Of a DNA stretch of 32,408 bases, positions 16,353-24,698 are shown in pieces. The stretch's first letter is position 1; each line of letters starts with the position of its first letter. The notes beneath the pieces are model-generated. The model saw only the letters and a program-made list of their open reading frames with translations. It did no database searches and was not told where the DNA came from. The DNA is from a virus, in IMG/VR virus record IMGVR_UViG_3300024901_000015, positions 1 through 32,408 of that record; one strand, given 5' to 3'. The translations under genes were made by a program, and so were the position numbers.

Positions 16353-17619
16353 TGGTCACACCTTTCGGTATATAGAGAACATCACCGCCAGCAATTGCGG
16401 GTAAGTTTTTGGTTTTACGAACTTCATTAATAGTCATCCAGCCGGGCCCATTAGAACCACCAATTGCCTGGCGTAATGCCTCGTTTTCTTCTTTGGTGTT
16501 TCCGCGCAGGAAACCGGCAAACTGAAACTCTAAAAATTCATTCTTTGAGTAAACCAGTTTGCGGTTGATTTCTTGCTCCCACATGGTTGCTTTTGGCTCA
16601 AGCGTAAAGGTAACAAAGCCTTGCTTAATCTCGCTGACACCAGAACCCCAGCTGCTTGTGGTTTCTTGGGCACCAATGAGAATTGGCGGCACACCAAAAG
16701 CCCGCGCGGTGTCAATCACCGTATATTTAAGGGTTTCAAGCAGCTGAGCATCTACACTGCTAATGCTCATTTCACGCATCTTGATGCCCTCAGTCAGAAC
16801 CATTGGCCGCCCTGCATTAGCTGGACCGCTGTAGCGAGAGTCATACAGCTCACGAAACTGATCAATTTGAGTCTCGCCCATTTGCTTTTCAGTTTCAAAA
16901 ATGTGTTTTGGACTAGCCCCGTTCTCGAAAAACTTTTTACCATAACGGCTGATTGCCAATCCCAGGCCAATACCATGAAATGCATCATGCATGATAATGC
17001 TGCGACTACGCACACCATCAAAACCGCGACCAGTCAGATGCAGCACATCGTCGGCATAAGCATTAAAAGGCGGGCTGCCATCTGGCGGGTAAAAACGGTA
17101 AATCAACTGGCCTTTTACCTTACCCCATACCACATCATCAGTGTGATAAGGATCTAGCCCGATGGGGTTACCCATGCGGTCACGTAAAATGTAGCTGATA
17201 GCGTCGCCACGGTAGGCAATGCATTGCTCCCAAAACTGGATCATGGCGGCACTGGTAAAGTTTGCTACAGGGCTTGAGTTGAAAATGGTTTCAAGGGCGC
17301 TAGCAATAACGCGTTTCCTGCCATTTTCCGCATCTTTTTCATAGTGATGCAGGGGCAAAGTAGACATCGCGCCACCCAATAAACCTACACAAGCTGTAAC
17401 AGCTGACAAACGCGAGGCCGTTTGGGGGGTGACCGCAACGCCGCCAGCCTCAATGTTGAACATATTTAAAACAGTTGCACTGTCTCCAGACCGCACATTA
17501 ATTACATCTGTTGCGTTGTTAACTGCTAACGCAGACCGCGCAGCTTCGCGCTCAGCCTTCCACTTGGTCAAAACAACACTATGCTTTTGTGCCACCATTT
17601 GCTCGTTGTAGAAAGTCAT
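16327..17619 (-). CDS. portal protein, HK97/lambda-like family
   Basis: 430 residues. Typical family features: AVTACVGLLGGAMSTLPLHHYEKDAENGRKRV near residues 67-100, FWEQCIAYRGDAISYILRDRMGNPIGLDPYHTDDV near 128-165, and YGKKFFENGASPKHIFETEKQMGETQIDQFRELYDSRYSGPANAGRPMVLTEG near 225-280. It forms the dodecameric ring through which DNA enters. The start at 17619 overlaps the large-terminase stop by 4 bp; the N-terminal 60 residues are variable, so a later start cannot be excluded. Confidence 0.93.
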   Translation of the reverse strand: MTFYNEQMVAQKHSVVLTKWKAEREAARSALAVNNATDVINVRSGDSATVLNMFNIEAGGVAVTPQTASRLSAVTACVGLLGGAMSTLPLHHYEKDAENGRKRVIASALETIFNSSPVANFTSAAMIQFWEQCIAYRGDAISYILRDRMGNPIGLDPYHTDDVVWGKVKGQLIYRFYPPDGSPPFNAYADDVLHLTGRGFDGVRSRSIIMHDAFHGIGLGLAISRYGKKFFENGASPKHIFETEKQMGETQIDQFRELYDSRYSGPANAGRPMVLTEGIKMREMSISSVDAQLLETLKYTVIDTARAFGVPPILIGAQETTSSWGSGVSEIKQGFVTFTLEPKATMWEQEINRKLVYSKNEFLEFQFAGFLRGNTKEENEALRQAIGGSNGPGWMTINEVRKTKNLPAIAGGDVLYIPKGVTNEKTAATN

Positions 17620-19295
17620 AGCGCCACAAATCCCTGTTCAATGTTGTTTGATTCACCTTCACCATCCAGCGCACGCCCGACAGCCATCATCATGGCAACG
17701 GGGCCATCAATCTTGTTTTCTTTTTTCTCTTTTGTCGGGTGGCGCAAACCGCTAAATTTTGATTCACGCATCACCACGTTGCTGACCATCCAAGTCATGA
17801 CCGGGTTACCGTCATGCACCAGATCACCAGTTAACACCAAGTTTTCAATCTCGATCACTGGCAAAGTGAAGTTGCTTGATGTTTGGTTGATCTCAACCAT
17901 TGGCAAGCCATCCTCTAGCAGCTTATTGGCAAAATATGCCGCAAATTTGCGGTCGTAACCGATGGCCTGCATGTCAAACCTGCCAGCGTATTCGCGCATA
18001 TCGGCTGCAATAATGTCGAAGTCGGTGGCGTTACCCTCGTTCACTTGCAGATAATCTTGATGGCCCCAGTTATAAAGATGCCGATTCTCTGGCATGTTTA
18101 CTTGGTATTCATTCAGGTAGAACCTAAAAAACACGTAATACTTAGCGCCCCGCTTGAAAACCAGCACCAAAGCGGCAATGTCCGATTTTTCCGCAAGGTC
18201 GAGACCAGCCCAACATTGCTCACCGGCAAAGTCATCGAGATTCAAAGACTCATTGCCGCAGCGCTTCCAGTCATCGACTGAAAGCCATTTTTCACCAGCA
18301 GCCAGCCAGATATTGAGCCGCTTTGTTTTAAAGTTTGGCAGCTCGCTTTGCTGGCGCTTGGCTTTATCAGCCATTGTCTTGAGGCTATCCAGGTAAACAG
18401 ACACACCCAAGTTTGGGTTGGCCTTGGCCCACTCTGTTTCGTCATCCCATTTTTCTGGATCATCTACCGTGTAAATGATGACTAGCAGCTCATCGTCATC
18501 AAACACACCATCAAGCACTTTTTCAGCATATTGATGCTGCGCAAAACCGAAGCTGGCAAGGTCAAAACCCGCCGTTGTAATCTGCCACAGCAACCATTGC
18601 TTACGAGCGCCGGTGCCAGATTTGATGACGTCATAAATCTCGCTATTGGGATGGGCGTGAACCTCATCCAAAATCGCGCCATGCGGGTTTAAACCATCAA
18701 GGCTTTTACTATCGCGCCCCAGCGGCTTAAATGTATCTGCGCGGCCAGGCTCTGGGTTAAACAGCTCATCACGGCGGATGCCAACGCTGTTACGCAAAGC
18801 CGGGCTGGCTTGCACCATGCGGATGGCCTCAGCATGGGTGATGCGCGCCTGCTCCATCTTTGTGGCAGCCGTGTAAATCTCGGCACCACCCTCGCCATCA
18901 AACAGGTACAAATACAACCCGATGCCAGAAAGCTTGGTGCTTTTGCCGTTTTTGCGCGGCACCTCTTCCCAAACCTCACGAAAGCGGCGGGTGCCATCTG
19001 CGCGCATCCATCCAAAAGCAAGTGCAATCCAGAATTGCTGCCAGGGCGCCAGCTCGAATTGCTGGCCAGCCCACTCGCCTTTGGAGTGACGATAAAACAG
19101 GAATGACTCAAGGGCATGCTGCGCATGCGCCTCAGAAAAATAAAGGCCACGTAAGTGGCCTGTTTTCATGTCTTTGTAATGTCTCTCAACTGCTTGCCGG
19201 GTTCGGTGGCAAACGATCTGCTTGCCGGATACTACATCTACCCCGTATTGATTCCAGTCAAAGCTTAAAACTGGATCACCGCTAGTGGTTGCCAT
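17616..19295 (-). CDS. terL: terminase large subunit
   Basis: 559 residues. The ATPase Walker A is PRKNGKST (residues 113-120), Walker B GAILDE (206-211), and a C-terminal RNase H-like nuclease starts at CWAGLDLAEKSD with a likely metal-binding Asp366. 'FREVWEEVPRKNGKS' and 'AGLDLAEKSDIAAL' place it in the Terminase_1/HK97-like group that often cuts at cos sites. It pumps DNA into the prohead together with the small subunit. It overlaps both neighbours (14 bp with the small subunit, 4 bp with the portal). Confidence 0.95.
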   Translation of the reverse strand: MATTSGDPVLSFDWNQYGVDVVSGKQIVCHRTRQAVERHYKDMKTGHLRGLYFSEAHAQHALESFLFYRHSKGEWAGQQFELAPWQQFWIALAFGWMRADGTRRFREVWEEVPRKNGKSTKLSGIGLYLYLFDGEGGAEIYTAATKMEQARITHAEAIRMVQASPALRNSVGIRRDELFNPEPGRADTFKPLGRDSKSLDGLNPHGAILDEVHAHPNSEIYDVIKSGTGARKQWLLWQITTAGFDLASFGFAQHQYAEKVLDGVFDDDELLVIIYTVDDPEKWDDETEWAKANPNLGVSVYLDSLKTMADKAKRQQSELPNFKTKRLNIWLAAGEKWLSVDDWKRCGNESLNLDDFAGEQCWAGLDLAEKSDIAALVLVFKRGAKYYVFFRFYLNEYQVNMPENRHLYNWGHQDYLQVNEGNATDFDIIAADMREYAGRFDMQAIGYDRKFAAYFANKLLEDGLPMVEINQTSSNFTLPVIEIENLVLTGDLVHDGNPVMTWMVSNVVMRESKFSGLRHPTKEKKENKIDGPVAMMMAVGRALDGEGESNNIEQGFVAL

Positions 19296-19806
19296 TCAAG
19301 GGAACCACTCGCATTCCAGCTTGCGCCTTGCGACTACGATGCTCGGCAACCGGATCACTAAACAACGAACCCTGGGCTGGCGCAGCGCGCTCACCGACCA
19401 CTTTATGAAAGCTTGGGATGGTAAGCGCCGCTTCCGGCAGCCAGTCCAGTAATTCCTTTTTAAGATTACGAGCCACATAAAACGACTGATGCGGCTGCTG
19501 GTAACCGTTTGGCGATGTAGCCATCCAGCTGCCATCGTTTGAGTCCATGTAATCTTGCAATAAAGTCTCAGCTTTTACCCAGTTTGAAAAAGTCTTGCAG
19601 ATGATATGCATCATCATGGCGTCGGTCTTATGGATTAAACCAACCTCATGCAGCGCATTAGTCACGTGTGCCCAAATTTTCTTTTCCTCTTTGGATAACT
19701 TCGCCAAAGCATCGGGGATTTCAGACGGAATTGTGGCGCCACCCGCTGATTTTTTCAGCCCTTGGGCCGTAAAGTCATCAGTTACTGGAAGCGCGCTCAT
19801 ATTCAA
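19282..19806 (-). CDS. terS: terminase small subunit (P27-like)
   Basis: 174 residues. A helical core (LSKEEKKIWAHVTNALHEVGLIHKTDAMMMHIICKTFSNWVKAETLLQDY) is followed by NGYQQPHQSFYVARNLKKELLDWLPEAALTIPSFHKV, the conserved pattern of P27-family small terminases ('N-G-x-x-x-x-x-P...L-x-x-x-E-x-G-L-x-P-S-x-R'). It recognises the packaging site on phage DNA. It precedes and overlaps the large subunit. An in-frame ATG two codons in is an alternative start. Confidence 0.87.
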   Translation of the reverse strand: MNMSALPVTDDFTAQGLKKSAGGATIPSEIPDALAKLSKEEKKIWAHVTNALHEVGLIHKTDAMMMHIICKTFSNWVKAETLLQDYMDSNDGSWMATSPNGYQQPHQSFYVARNLKKELLDWLPEAALTIPSFHKVVGERAAPAQGSLFSDPVAEHRSRKAQAGMRVVPLNGNH

Positions 19807-19938
19807 TCGGGAATGTCATTTTTAATCATCAATACCGATCAACTTTGACACCCCCCCCCCTATCTAAAAAAATCATTCACGGAAAATTTCATGAAGCAGA
19901 CGGTCTAGAGTCAAAAGGCCGTAGACTTTTGATACCCC
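19807..19938. other. intergenic region between HNH nuclease and terminase genes, with a C10 tract
   Basis: This 132-bp non-coding stretch includes ten consecutive C at 19851-19860 flanked by AT-rich sequence. It lies upstream of the small terminase gene, where cos sites are found in many phages with an HNH nuclease next to the terminase. I see no clear cos symmetry, so this is a location, not an identified site. Confidence 0.4.
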
Positions 19939-20313
19939 CTACCGTCGACCAAAGCCGCCATCCTCACGCGCGGTTTTCTTGTCGTGGCATTGCTTGCTCA
20001 TCGCCTGCCAGTTATCACGATCCCAAAACAATTTCATATCGCCTTCGTGTGGAATCTTATGGTCAACAACTTCAGCCGGTAGCAATCTAATTGCACCCTC
20101 TTGGCAATCCTCGCACTGACAAAGCGGATGCGCTTTTAAAAATCCTTGGCTAGTTTTCTGCCATCTGTAGCCATAGCCGCGCTGCGTCGAATTACCGCGC
20201 TGCTCATCAGCTTGCTTTCGCTTTGCCTTTTGATGTGCTTCACAGTAGCTGGCGTTATGCACCAACTTGCCACAGCCAGGGTGATTGCAAGGTCTCGGTG
20301 CGGCTTTGGGCAT
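19939..20313 (-). CDS. HNH endonuclease
   Basis: 124 residues from ATG at 20313; a TTG two codons earlier is less likely. A zinc-binding start (CNHPGCGKLV...YCEAHQ) leads into a basic linker, then the HNH core: CQCEDCQ...EVVDHKIPHEGD...WDRDNWQAMSKQCHDKKTARE, with the DH pair, the central Asn and the final CHxxKTxxE. HNH proteins next to terminase genes are required for efficient genome cutting at cos in HK97-like phages. A terminator hairpin lies directly upstream. Confidence 0.9.
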   Translation of the reverse strand: MPKAAPRPCNHPGCGKLVHNASYCEAHQKAKRKQADEQRGNSTQRGYGYRWQKTSQGFLKAHPLCQCEDCQEGAIRLLPAEVVDHKIPHEGDMKLFWDRDNWQAMSKQCHDKKTAREDGGFGRR

Positions 20314-20330
20314 ATTCAATGGGCAACAAA

Positions 20331-20359
20331 AAACCCGCTCGACTTAACGTAGCGGGTTT
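20331..20359 (-). terminator. rho-independent terminator upstream of the HNH gene
   Basis: AAACCCGCT/AGCGGGTTT 9-bp stem with an 11-base loop, followed on the - strand by a T-run. It separates the early Q-like gene from the packaging genes, a place where a Q-type antiterminator would act. Confidence 0.7.
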
Positions 20360-20416
20360 GTTTGACGCAATTACCAACAGATTAGCGAAAACTATACAAA
20401 ACCTCGGAATGGGCTG

Positions 20417-20818
20417 TCAAGCAATTTTTTTAATATTTATTTTCGGCAACTCAATATCAGCTTCCAAATCATTCAAGAAACCAAGTAAACGCTGGTGCGC
20501 AATACCTATCCATGAGCTAACAGTTTTATCACTACAACCAACTTGCTTAGATATCTGCACGTTGCTCATGGTCTGAAACTTATAACGCAACTCAACCACT
20601 TGAGCCAGGTGCGGCTCAGTCGCACGCAACGCAACAATGCAGGCTTCCATCTTTTCAGCATCCTCATTCATCTCAGGGGTAAATGAACCATGCGCACCAT
20701 GGGTTTGCACCAGCTTTGTGTAGCTACATTCCCTTGGGTAACCAAGCCCACCGCTGCTTTTCTTACATGCCCACTCAGCCCAAACCATCAGCTTGTCATT
20801 GATAAAATAAATCATCAC
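20417..20818 (-). CDS. putative late-gene regulator (Q-like/sigma-region-4-like)
   Basis: 133 residues. The N-terminal third reads AEWACKKSSGGLGYPRECSYTKLVQTHGAHG, like the N-termini of phage Q-type antiterminators ('W...G-G-x-G-Y-P'). The C-terminal half contains an HTH resembling sigma factor region 4: HLAQVVELRYKFQTMSNVQISKQVGCSDKTVSSWIGIAHQRLLGFL (about residues 74-120). It is the last early gene before a terminator and the packaging/late genes, exactly where lambda-type phages place Q. It overlaps the O-like gene by 4 bp. The assignment rests on position and HTH. Confidence 0.65.
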   Translation of the reverse strand: MMIYFINDKLMVWAEWACKKSSGGLGYPRECSYTKLVQTHGAHGSFTPEMNEDAEKMEACIVALRATEPHLAQVVELRYKFQTMSNVQISKQVGCSDKTVSSWIGIAHQRLLGFLNDLEADIELPKINIKKIA

Positions 20819-21771
20819 TCACCCTTTCGCTTAACCGCATCACTCACACGAGACTTGAAACCATCCATGCTCTCGCCAATCTTTGCCACAACACCCAACT
20901 CTTTGCCCTTTGCTATCCAGCCTGCATCGGTCATCTTCCAACTGTTATCGACCTTCGGCTTTTCTCGCTCTGCAAGTTGCGACCTGATCACAGCATCGAG
21001 ATAACCTAGCGATATCACTTCAGGCAAAGGCTTCTGCATTCGAGCAATAGCAACGCACTGCTCGATGAACTCAATGGGGATTTGATCATCTAGCCATTTC
21101 AACAGCGTAGGATGAATGCTTGTGGCTTTGACTTTCAGATTAAGCAATCGAATCGATAACGATCCTTGAGGCGTCAGACCAGGTCTTTTATTTTCAGGAT
21201 TACTCTCGCGCGCAGATTTGATGGTTGTATTGATGGTTAATGATGGTTGGGGTGACATAGCTGTGTCACCTACAATTGGTGAATTTGTCACCCAATGTTC
21301 AGATTTGTCACCTATAACATCTGAATTATTAGGTGACAGTTTGTCACCTAAAGATTGATCAATTAAGGGTGACAAACTGTCACCCTTTTCAGCCTCATAA
21401 TCGCCATCTATTACAACATTTACAGCCTCATCATCGCTTGATAAGGATGACAAATTGACACCCTTATCTGAAGGCGCTGCGGTTAAATCTTTACCTACAA
21501 TCCAATCAGGTGAAATACGATAAACAGAAGCCATCCCGCGCCTTGAATCTGCATTCCTAGTCTTTATTAACCAACCAATTTCAACAAACTTCTGCAAGAG
21601 ACGGATAACAGTACGTTTACTCATACGCGTCTTATCTGCTAACCGTTCATTACCGGGGAAAATGTTTGTACCATCGTCATGCGCATGGTCAGCCAGCGCC
21701 AATGCCAGCACCATATCATTGCCAGGCAGTGGGAACCGCTCAAAAACCAAATGCATCATTTTTACAGACAT
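20815..21771 (-). CDS. phage replication protein, lambda O-like
   Basis: 318 residues. The N-terminus (about 1-95) is a winged-helix domain: MVLALALADHAHDDGTNIFPGNERLADKTRMSKRTVIRLLQKFVEIGWLIKTR, as in replication initiators that bind iterons. The middle (about 100-190) is low-complexity and encoded by the repeat cluster at 21251-21465, giving repeated GD-x-L-SP peptides. The C-terminal part (about 205-318) is helical and may contact DnaB helicase, encoded two genes upstream. In lambda, gene O carries the origin inside its own coding sequence; the same arrangement appears here. Confidence 0.75.
   Translation of the reverse strand: MSVKMMHLVFERFPLPGNDMVLALALADHAHDDGTNIFPGNERLADKTRMSKRTVIRLLQKFVEIGWLIKTRNADSRRGMASVYRISPDWIVGKDLTAAPSDKGVNLSSLSSDDEAVNVVIDGDYEAEKGDSLSPLIDQSLGDKLSPNNSDVIGDKSEHWVTNSPIVGDTAMSPQPSLTINTTIKSARESNPENKRPGLTPQGSLSIRLLNLKVKATSIHPTLLKWLDDQIPIEFIEQCVAIARMQKPLPEVISLGYLDAVIRSQLAEREKPKVDNSWKMTDAGWIAKGKELGVVAKIGESMDGFKSRVSDAVKRKGE
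21251..21465. repeat. iteron-like repeats, candidate replication origin inside the O-like gene
   Basis: At least six copies of a GGTGACA/TGTCACC element occur in about 215 bp, several as inverted pairs: 21251-21270, 21278-21293, 21304-21313, 21331-21350, 21366-21386 and 21443-21465 (degenerate). This matches the lambda pattern of iterons within gene O. The local sequence is AT-rich between copies. Confidence 0.7.
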
Positions 21772-21811
21772 AACACTACCTCAAAAAAATCGCGGAATTT
21801 TCTCGCGCTTC

Positions 21812-22657
21812 TCATGCGAACAATCCCTCTTGAACAACTTCCCTCTGAAGAGAATCTTTACAGGCAGCATTGATCCATATAACCTCTATTCGCTCCCTTG
21901 CACCATCAGCAAATGCTGGGCGCTCATATCGATGCCAATCAGAAAACAATTCCTTGTCATAAAGCTCACATGCATACCCACTTAGCACAACACTCCCTGC
22001 TAAATCTTTAAGAGCTGCTGCGAGTTCTGCGTGCTGGCCATTGTTCATTTCATGCCGGTAAGCATGAACATCAGCACGTGTTCTGGTCGTATGCACATAT
22101 GGAGGATCAACATAATGCAAAGTTGTTGGCGAGTCGTGACACTTCATCACATCTATAGCAGCTCGGTTATCAATCACAACCCCGCGCAAACGTTTAACGA
22201 TTGCAGCAAATTGATCAGGGTAATTCGCCCAATCATGCGCAGGCGTAGTGCCAGAGCGATTACTATTGGAGCGAAAACCTGTTTTATATTTACCAAAAAG
22301 AGAGTCACTGCCAAAACCCATGAAACTACGTATTAAGGTACGGCGCGCCTGCTCCATAGAGTCATCAGAAGGGATAAAACTTAGATCAAATTCATCTCTT
22401 GCGAACGGGGTATGTAGAATTAACTTTTGTAGCTGATCACCGCAGTCTCTGGCCACTCTGAATAAATTTACTATTTCACAGTCCATGTCGTTATATATTT
22501 CGGCATAACTTCTCTCTTTACGAAGCAATACAGATCCACCACCGCCGAAAGGCTCAACATAAACCCGATGCTCAGGAAAAAAAGAAATAATCCAAGGTGC
22601 CAGTTTCCATTTGCCACCGTAATATCTAACTAATGGACGCGTTAGATCATGCTGCAT
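21812..22657 (-). CDS. DNA adenine methylase (D12 class, Dam-like)
   Basis: 281 residues from ATG at 22657, preceded by GGAGGGT; the longer reading to 22702 lies in the helicase gene. Motifs: RYYGGKWKLAPWI (11-23) and VEPFGGGGSVLL (34-45) for AdoMet binding, NDMDCEIVNLFR (56-67), and the catalytic DPPY (184-187). This is the class D12/MethyltransfD12 layout of N6-adenine methylases, often GATC-specific. It may protect phage DNA from restriction or time replication. The start overlaps the DnaB stop by 11 bp. Confidence 0.92.
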   Translation of the reverse strand: MQHDLTRPLVRYYGGKWKLAPWIISFFPEHRVYVEPFGGGGSVLLRKERSYAEIYNDMDCEIVNLFRVARDCGDQLQKLILHTPFARDEFDLSFIPSDDSMEQARRTLIRSFMGFGSDSLFGKYKTGFRSNSNRSGTTPAHDWANYPDQFAAIVKRLRGVVIDNRAAIDVMKCHDSPTTLHYVDPPYVHTTRTRADVHAYRHEMNNGQHAELAAALKDLAGSVVLSGYACELYDKELFSDWHRYERPAFADGARERIEVIWINAACKDSLQREVVQEGLFA

Positions 22658-24041
22658 ATCGCTCACCCTCCCCATCACCGCCCTGCAAATCCAAATCCTC
22701 AAACCTGGTCAAATGCTTCACAAATTTGGTGCGCACATTGCCAATTGGGCCGTTTCGCTGCTTGGCAATCATGATCTCAGCCTCGCCCTTATACTGGCTG
22801 TCATCGTTGTAATACTCATCGCGATACACAAAAGCAATCACGTCTGCATCCTGCTCAATACCGCCACTTTCACGCAGGTCACTCATCACAGGGTGTTTGT
22901 CTGGGCGCTGCTCAACACCTCGGTTAAGCTGGCTCAGCACAATCACTGGCAATTTCAACTCTTTAGCAAGGCTCTTTAATTCGCGGGTGATCTCGGCAAT
23001 CTCATTTGCTCGGTTATTTGCGCCGCCAGTCGTGGCAATCAGTTGCAGGTAATCAATCACAATCAGGTGCAGACCATCAGGCAATTGGCGGTGTAATCGG
23101 CGGGCGCGCACCTTCAGGTCACTCACGGTCATTCCTGCACCGTCATCCATGTAGATGCCCACATCGTTAAGCTTGCCCAATGCGGTCGTTAAACCAGACC
23201 AGTCAGCGTCATATAACCTGCCTGTGCGCAAACGCTCACTGTGAATGCCAGACAAATCAGAAACAAAGCGGTTAACCAACTGATCGTTGATCATCTCAAG
23301 GCTAAACACACACACGTTTTTTCGTAAAGCTACGCCTGCATGGCGGGCAATGTTCAAACTCAAGGCGGTTTTACCCATGCTAGGCCGCCCAGCAATCACA
23401 ATCAGGTCGCCCGGCTGCATTCCAGCAGTTAATTTGTCTAGGTCGCGTAGGCCGGTGGCCAGGCCAGTTACATCATCAACAGTTTCACGGCTATAAAGCT
23501 CATCAATTTTTTCAGCCACACGCGGTAAAACCTCATTCATGCTTTGCATTGTGGTGGCGCGCTTTGCTACGCCCTCACCCACAGACATAAACCGCCCCTG
23601 CGCAAAGTCCAGCAACTCTTTTGCACTGGCGCCATTCGGGTTCATAACCCGCTTTTGCACCTCATCAGCAATTTGAGCCATGGTGCGCATCAAGGCCTTA
23701 TCGTGGACAATATCTGCATAACGCTCAATATTGGCGGCGCTCGGCGTGCTTTGCACCAGGCTGCCAATGTAAAAAACACCGCCAACATCATCGAGCTGCT
23801 TGCGCACATCCAAATGTTCAGCCAGCGTGACCACATCAAGCGGCTTGTGCATGTTCAAAATCTCAGCCGCAGCACGGTAAATCATGCGATGGTCACGCGT
23901 GAAAAAGTCGTTTTCACTCAACTTGTCAGCGATTCGGTCATATGCTGAGTTATCAAGCAACAATGCGCCAATCACCGCCTGCTCACTCTCAATGTGGTGT
24001 GGCGGCTCTGGCAAAAATTCGTCGGGCTGTTCACGCATCAT
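22647..24041 (-). CDS. dnaB: replicative DNA helicase, DnaB family
   Basis: 464 residues. The N-terminal DnaB domain (about 13-125: HIESEQAVIGALLLDNSAYDRIADKLSENDFFTRDHRMIYRAAAEI) is followed by the RecA-like helicase domain with Walker A GRPSMGKT (218-225), Walker B LIVIDYLQLI, and VIVLSQLNRGVEQRPDKHPVMSDLRESGGIEQDADV. It unwinds DNA at the phage fork, replacing lambda P's recruitment of the host helicase. It overlaps the CII-like gene by 4 bp and the methylase by 11 bp, so the replication genes form one transcript. Confidence 0.96.
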   Translation of the reverse strand: MMREQPDEFLPEPPHHIESEQAVIGALLLDNSAYDRIADKLSENDFFTRDHRMIYRAAAEILNMHKPLDVVTLAEHLDVRKQLDDVGGVFYIGSLVQSTPSAANIERYADIVHDKALMRTMAQIADEVQKRVMNPNGASAKELLDFAQGRFMSVGEGVAKRATTMQSMNEVLPRVAEKIDELYSRETVDDVTGLATGLRDLDKLTAGMQPGDLIVIAGRPSMGKTALSLNIARHAGVALRKNVCVFSLEMINDQLVNRFVSDLSGIHSERLRTGRLYDADWSGLTTALGKLNDVGIYMDDGAGMTVSDLKVRARRLHRQLPDGLHLIVIDYLQLIATTGGANNRANEIAEITRELKSLAKELKLPVIVLSQLNRGVEQRPDKHPVMSDLRESGGIEQDADVIAFVYRDEYYNDDSQYKGEAEIMIAKQRNGPIGNVRTKFVKHLTRFEDLDLQGGDGEGERYAA

Positions 24042-24484
24042 TCATCAACCGCAATTTCTGAGACTTCAAGGCTTAAATTCAAAGCCGTGGTAAGCAACTC
24101 AACTATCTGGGCGTCAAACTCTTTTGCTTCAGCCGAGGTTATCTTACGATCTTGATAAATCGCCTTCAATTTTGCGGAAACGCTGCCCAATTTATCGGAC
24201 AAATCAAGCAGGCTATCAAACAAACCATCGCCATTTGATTGGTTTAAATCTGGCTTTTTGGCGACCATATAACCCAAGTCATCAGCCATCGCCTTCAAAA
24301 TCGCGGGGCGCCCCGTAATGCGCTGGATGCGGTTGGCAGTTGCTAAACTCAAGCGATGCGAATCAACGCCAGGATCAACCTGCTTGTTTAGCACATTCGG
24401 ACTCATATCTAGCTCAGCAGCCAGCTTTTTAATGCCGTACTCATGGGCCAAATTAAACGCCGCCAGCTCAATATCGCATGCCAT
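24038..24484 (-). CDS. CII-family phage regulator
   Basis: 148 residues. 'FNLAHEYGIKKLAAELDMSPNVLNKQVDPGVDSHRLSLATANRIQRITGRPAILKAMADDLGY' is the pattern of the phage regulatory CII/CP76 family (PF06892 as I recall): an HTH-like start, 'S-P-x-V-L-x-x-K', 'H-x-L-S-L' and 'T-G-R-x-x-x-L-x-A-M-A'. The second half is Ser/Leu/Lys-rich and helical, perhaps oligomerising. It sits where lambda has cII (after cro, before replication genes). It probably acts in the lysis-lysogeny choice. Confidence 0.78.
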   Translation of the reverse strand: MACDIELAAFNLAHEYGIKKLAAELDMSPNVLNKQVDPGVDSHRLSLATANRIQRITGRPAILKAMADDLGYMVAKKPDLNQSNGDGLFDSLLDLSDKLGSVSAKLKAIYQDRKITSAEAKEFDAQIVELLTTALNLSLEVSEIAVDE

Positions 24485-24502
24485 AAAAAACCCTTAAAAA
24501 AT

Positions 24503-24573
24503 ACGGCTAAAACTTAATAATTAAGCCGTGTTTTATATTAATAAACAGTTAGATAATGAATTAACTTAATTCA
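24503..24573. promoter_or_regulatory. palindromes upstream of the CII-like gene
   Basis: Two AT-rich palindromes precede the CII-like gene: a perfect 17-bp TGAATTAA-C-TTAATTCA at 24557-24573, and CTTAAT-A-ATTAAG at 24513-24525 nested in an ACGGCT/AGCCGT inverted repeat (24503-24529). They differ from the ATAAC/GTTAT operators of the immunity region, so a different regulator may bind here. Confidence 0.4.
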
Positions 24574-24597
24574 CTTTATCAACTATGAAAAATGAGC

Positions 24598-24633
24598 AAA
24601 AAACACCCGCCAGCGCGATTAACGCCAGCGGGT
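24598..24633 (-). terminator. rho-independent terminator after the tRNA
   Basis: CCCGC...GCGGG stem (24606-24632) with an inner GCG/CGC pairing, followed on the - strand by TTTTTT (24598-24603). It would end the short leftward transcript of the Cro-like gene and tRNA before the CII-like gene. Confidence 0.65.
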
Positions 24634-24698
24634 ATAGGGAGCAAGCTTTGGAGAAGCTATTTGCACACAGGGCCGCTGCATGCACCGGTGAAACACGG

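Noticed and set aside
16573-17157. 194-codon open frame on the + strand inside the portal gene
   Set aside because: Antisense shadow of the conserved portal gene, with no recognisable protein features.
18689-19150. 153-codon open frame on the - strand inside terL
   Set aside because: Out-of-frame shadow of the terminase; the terminase frame carries all the conserved motifs.
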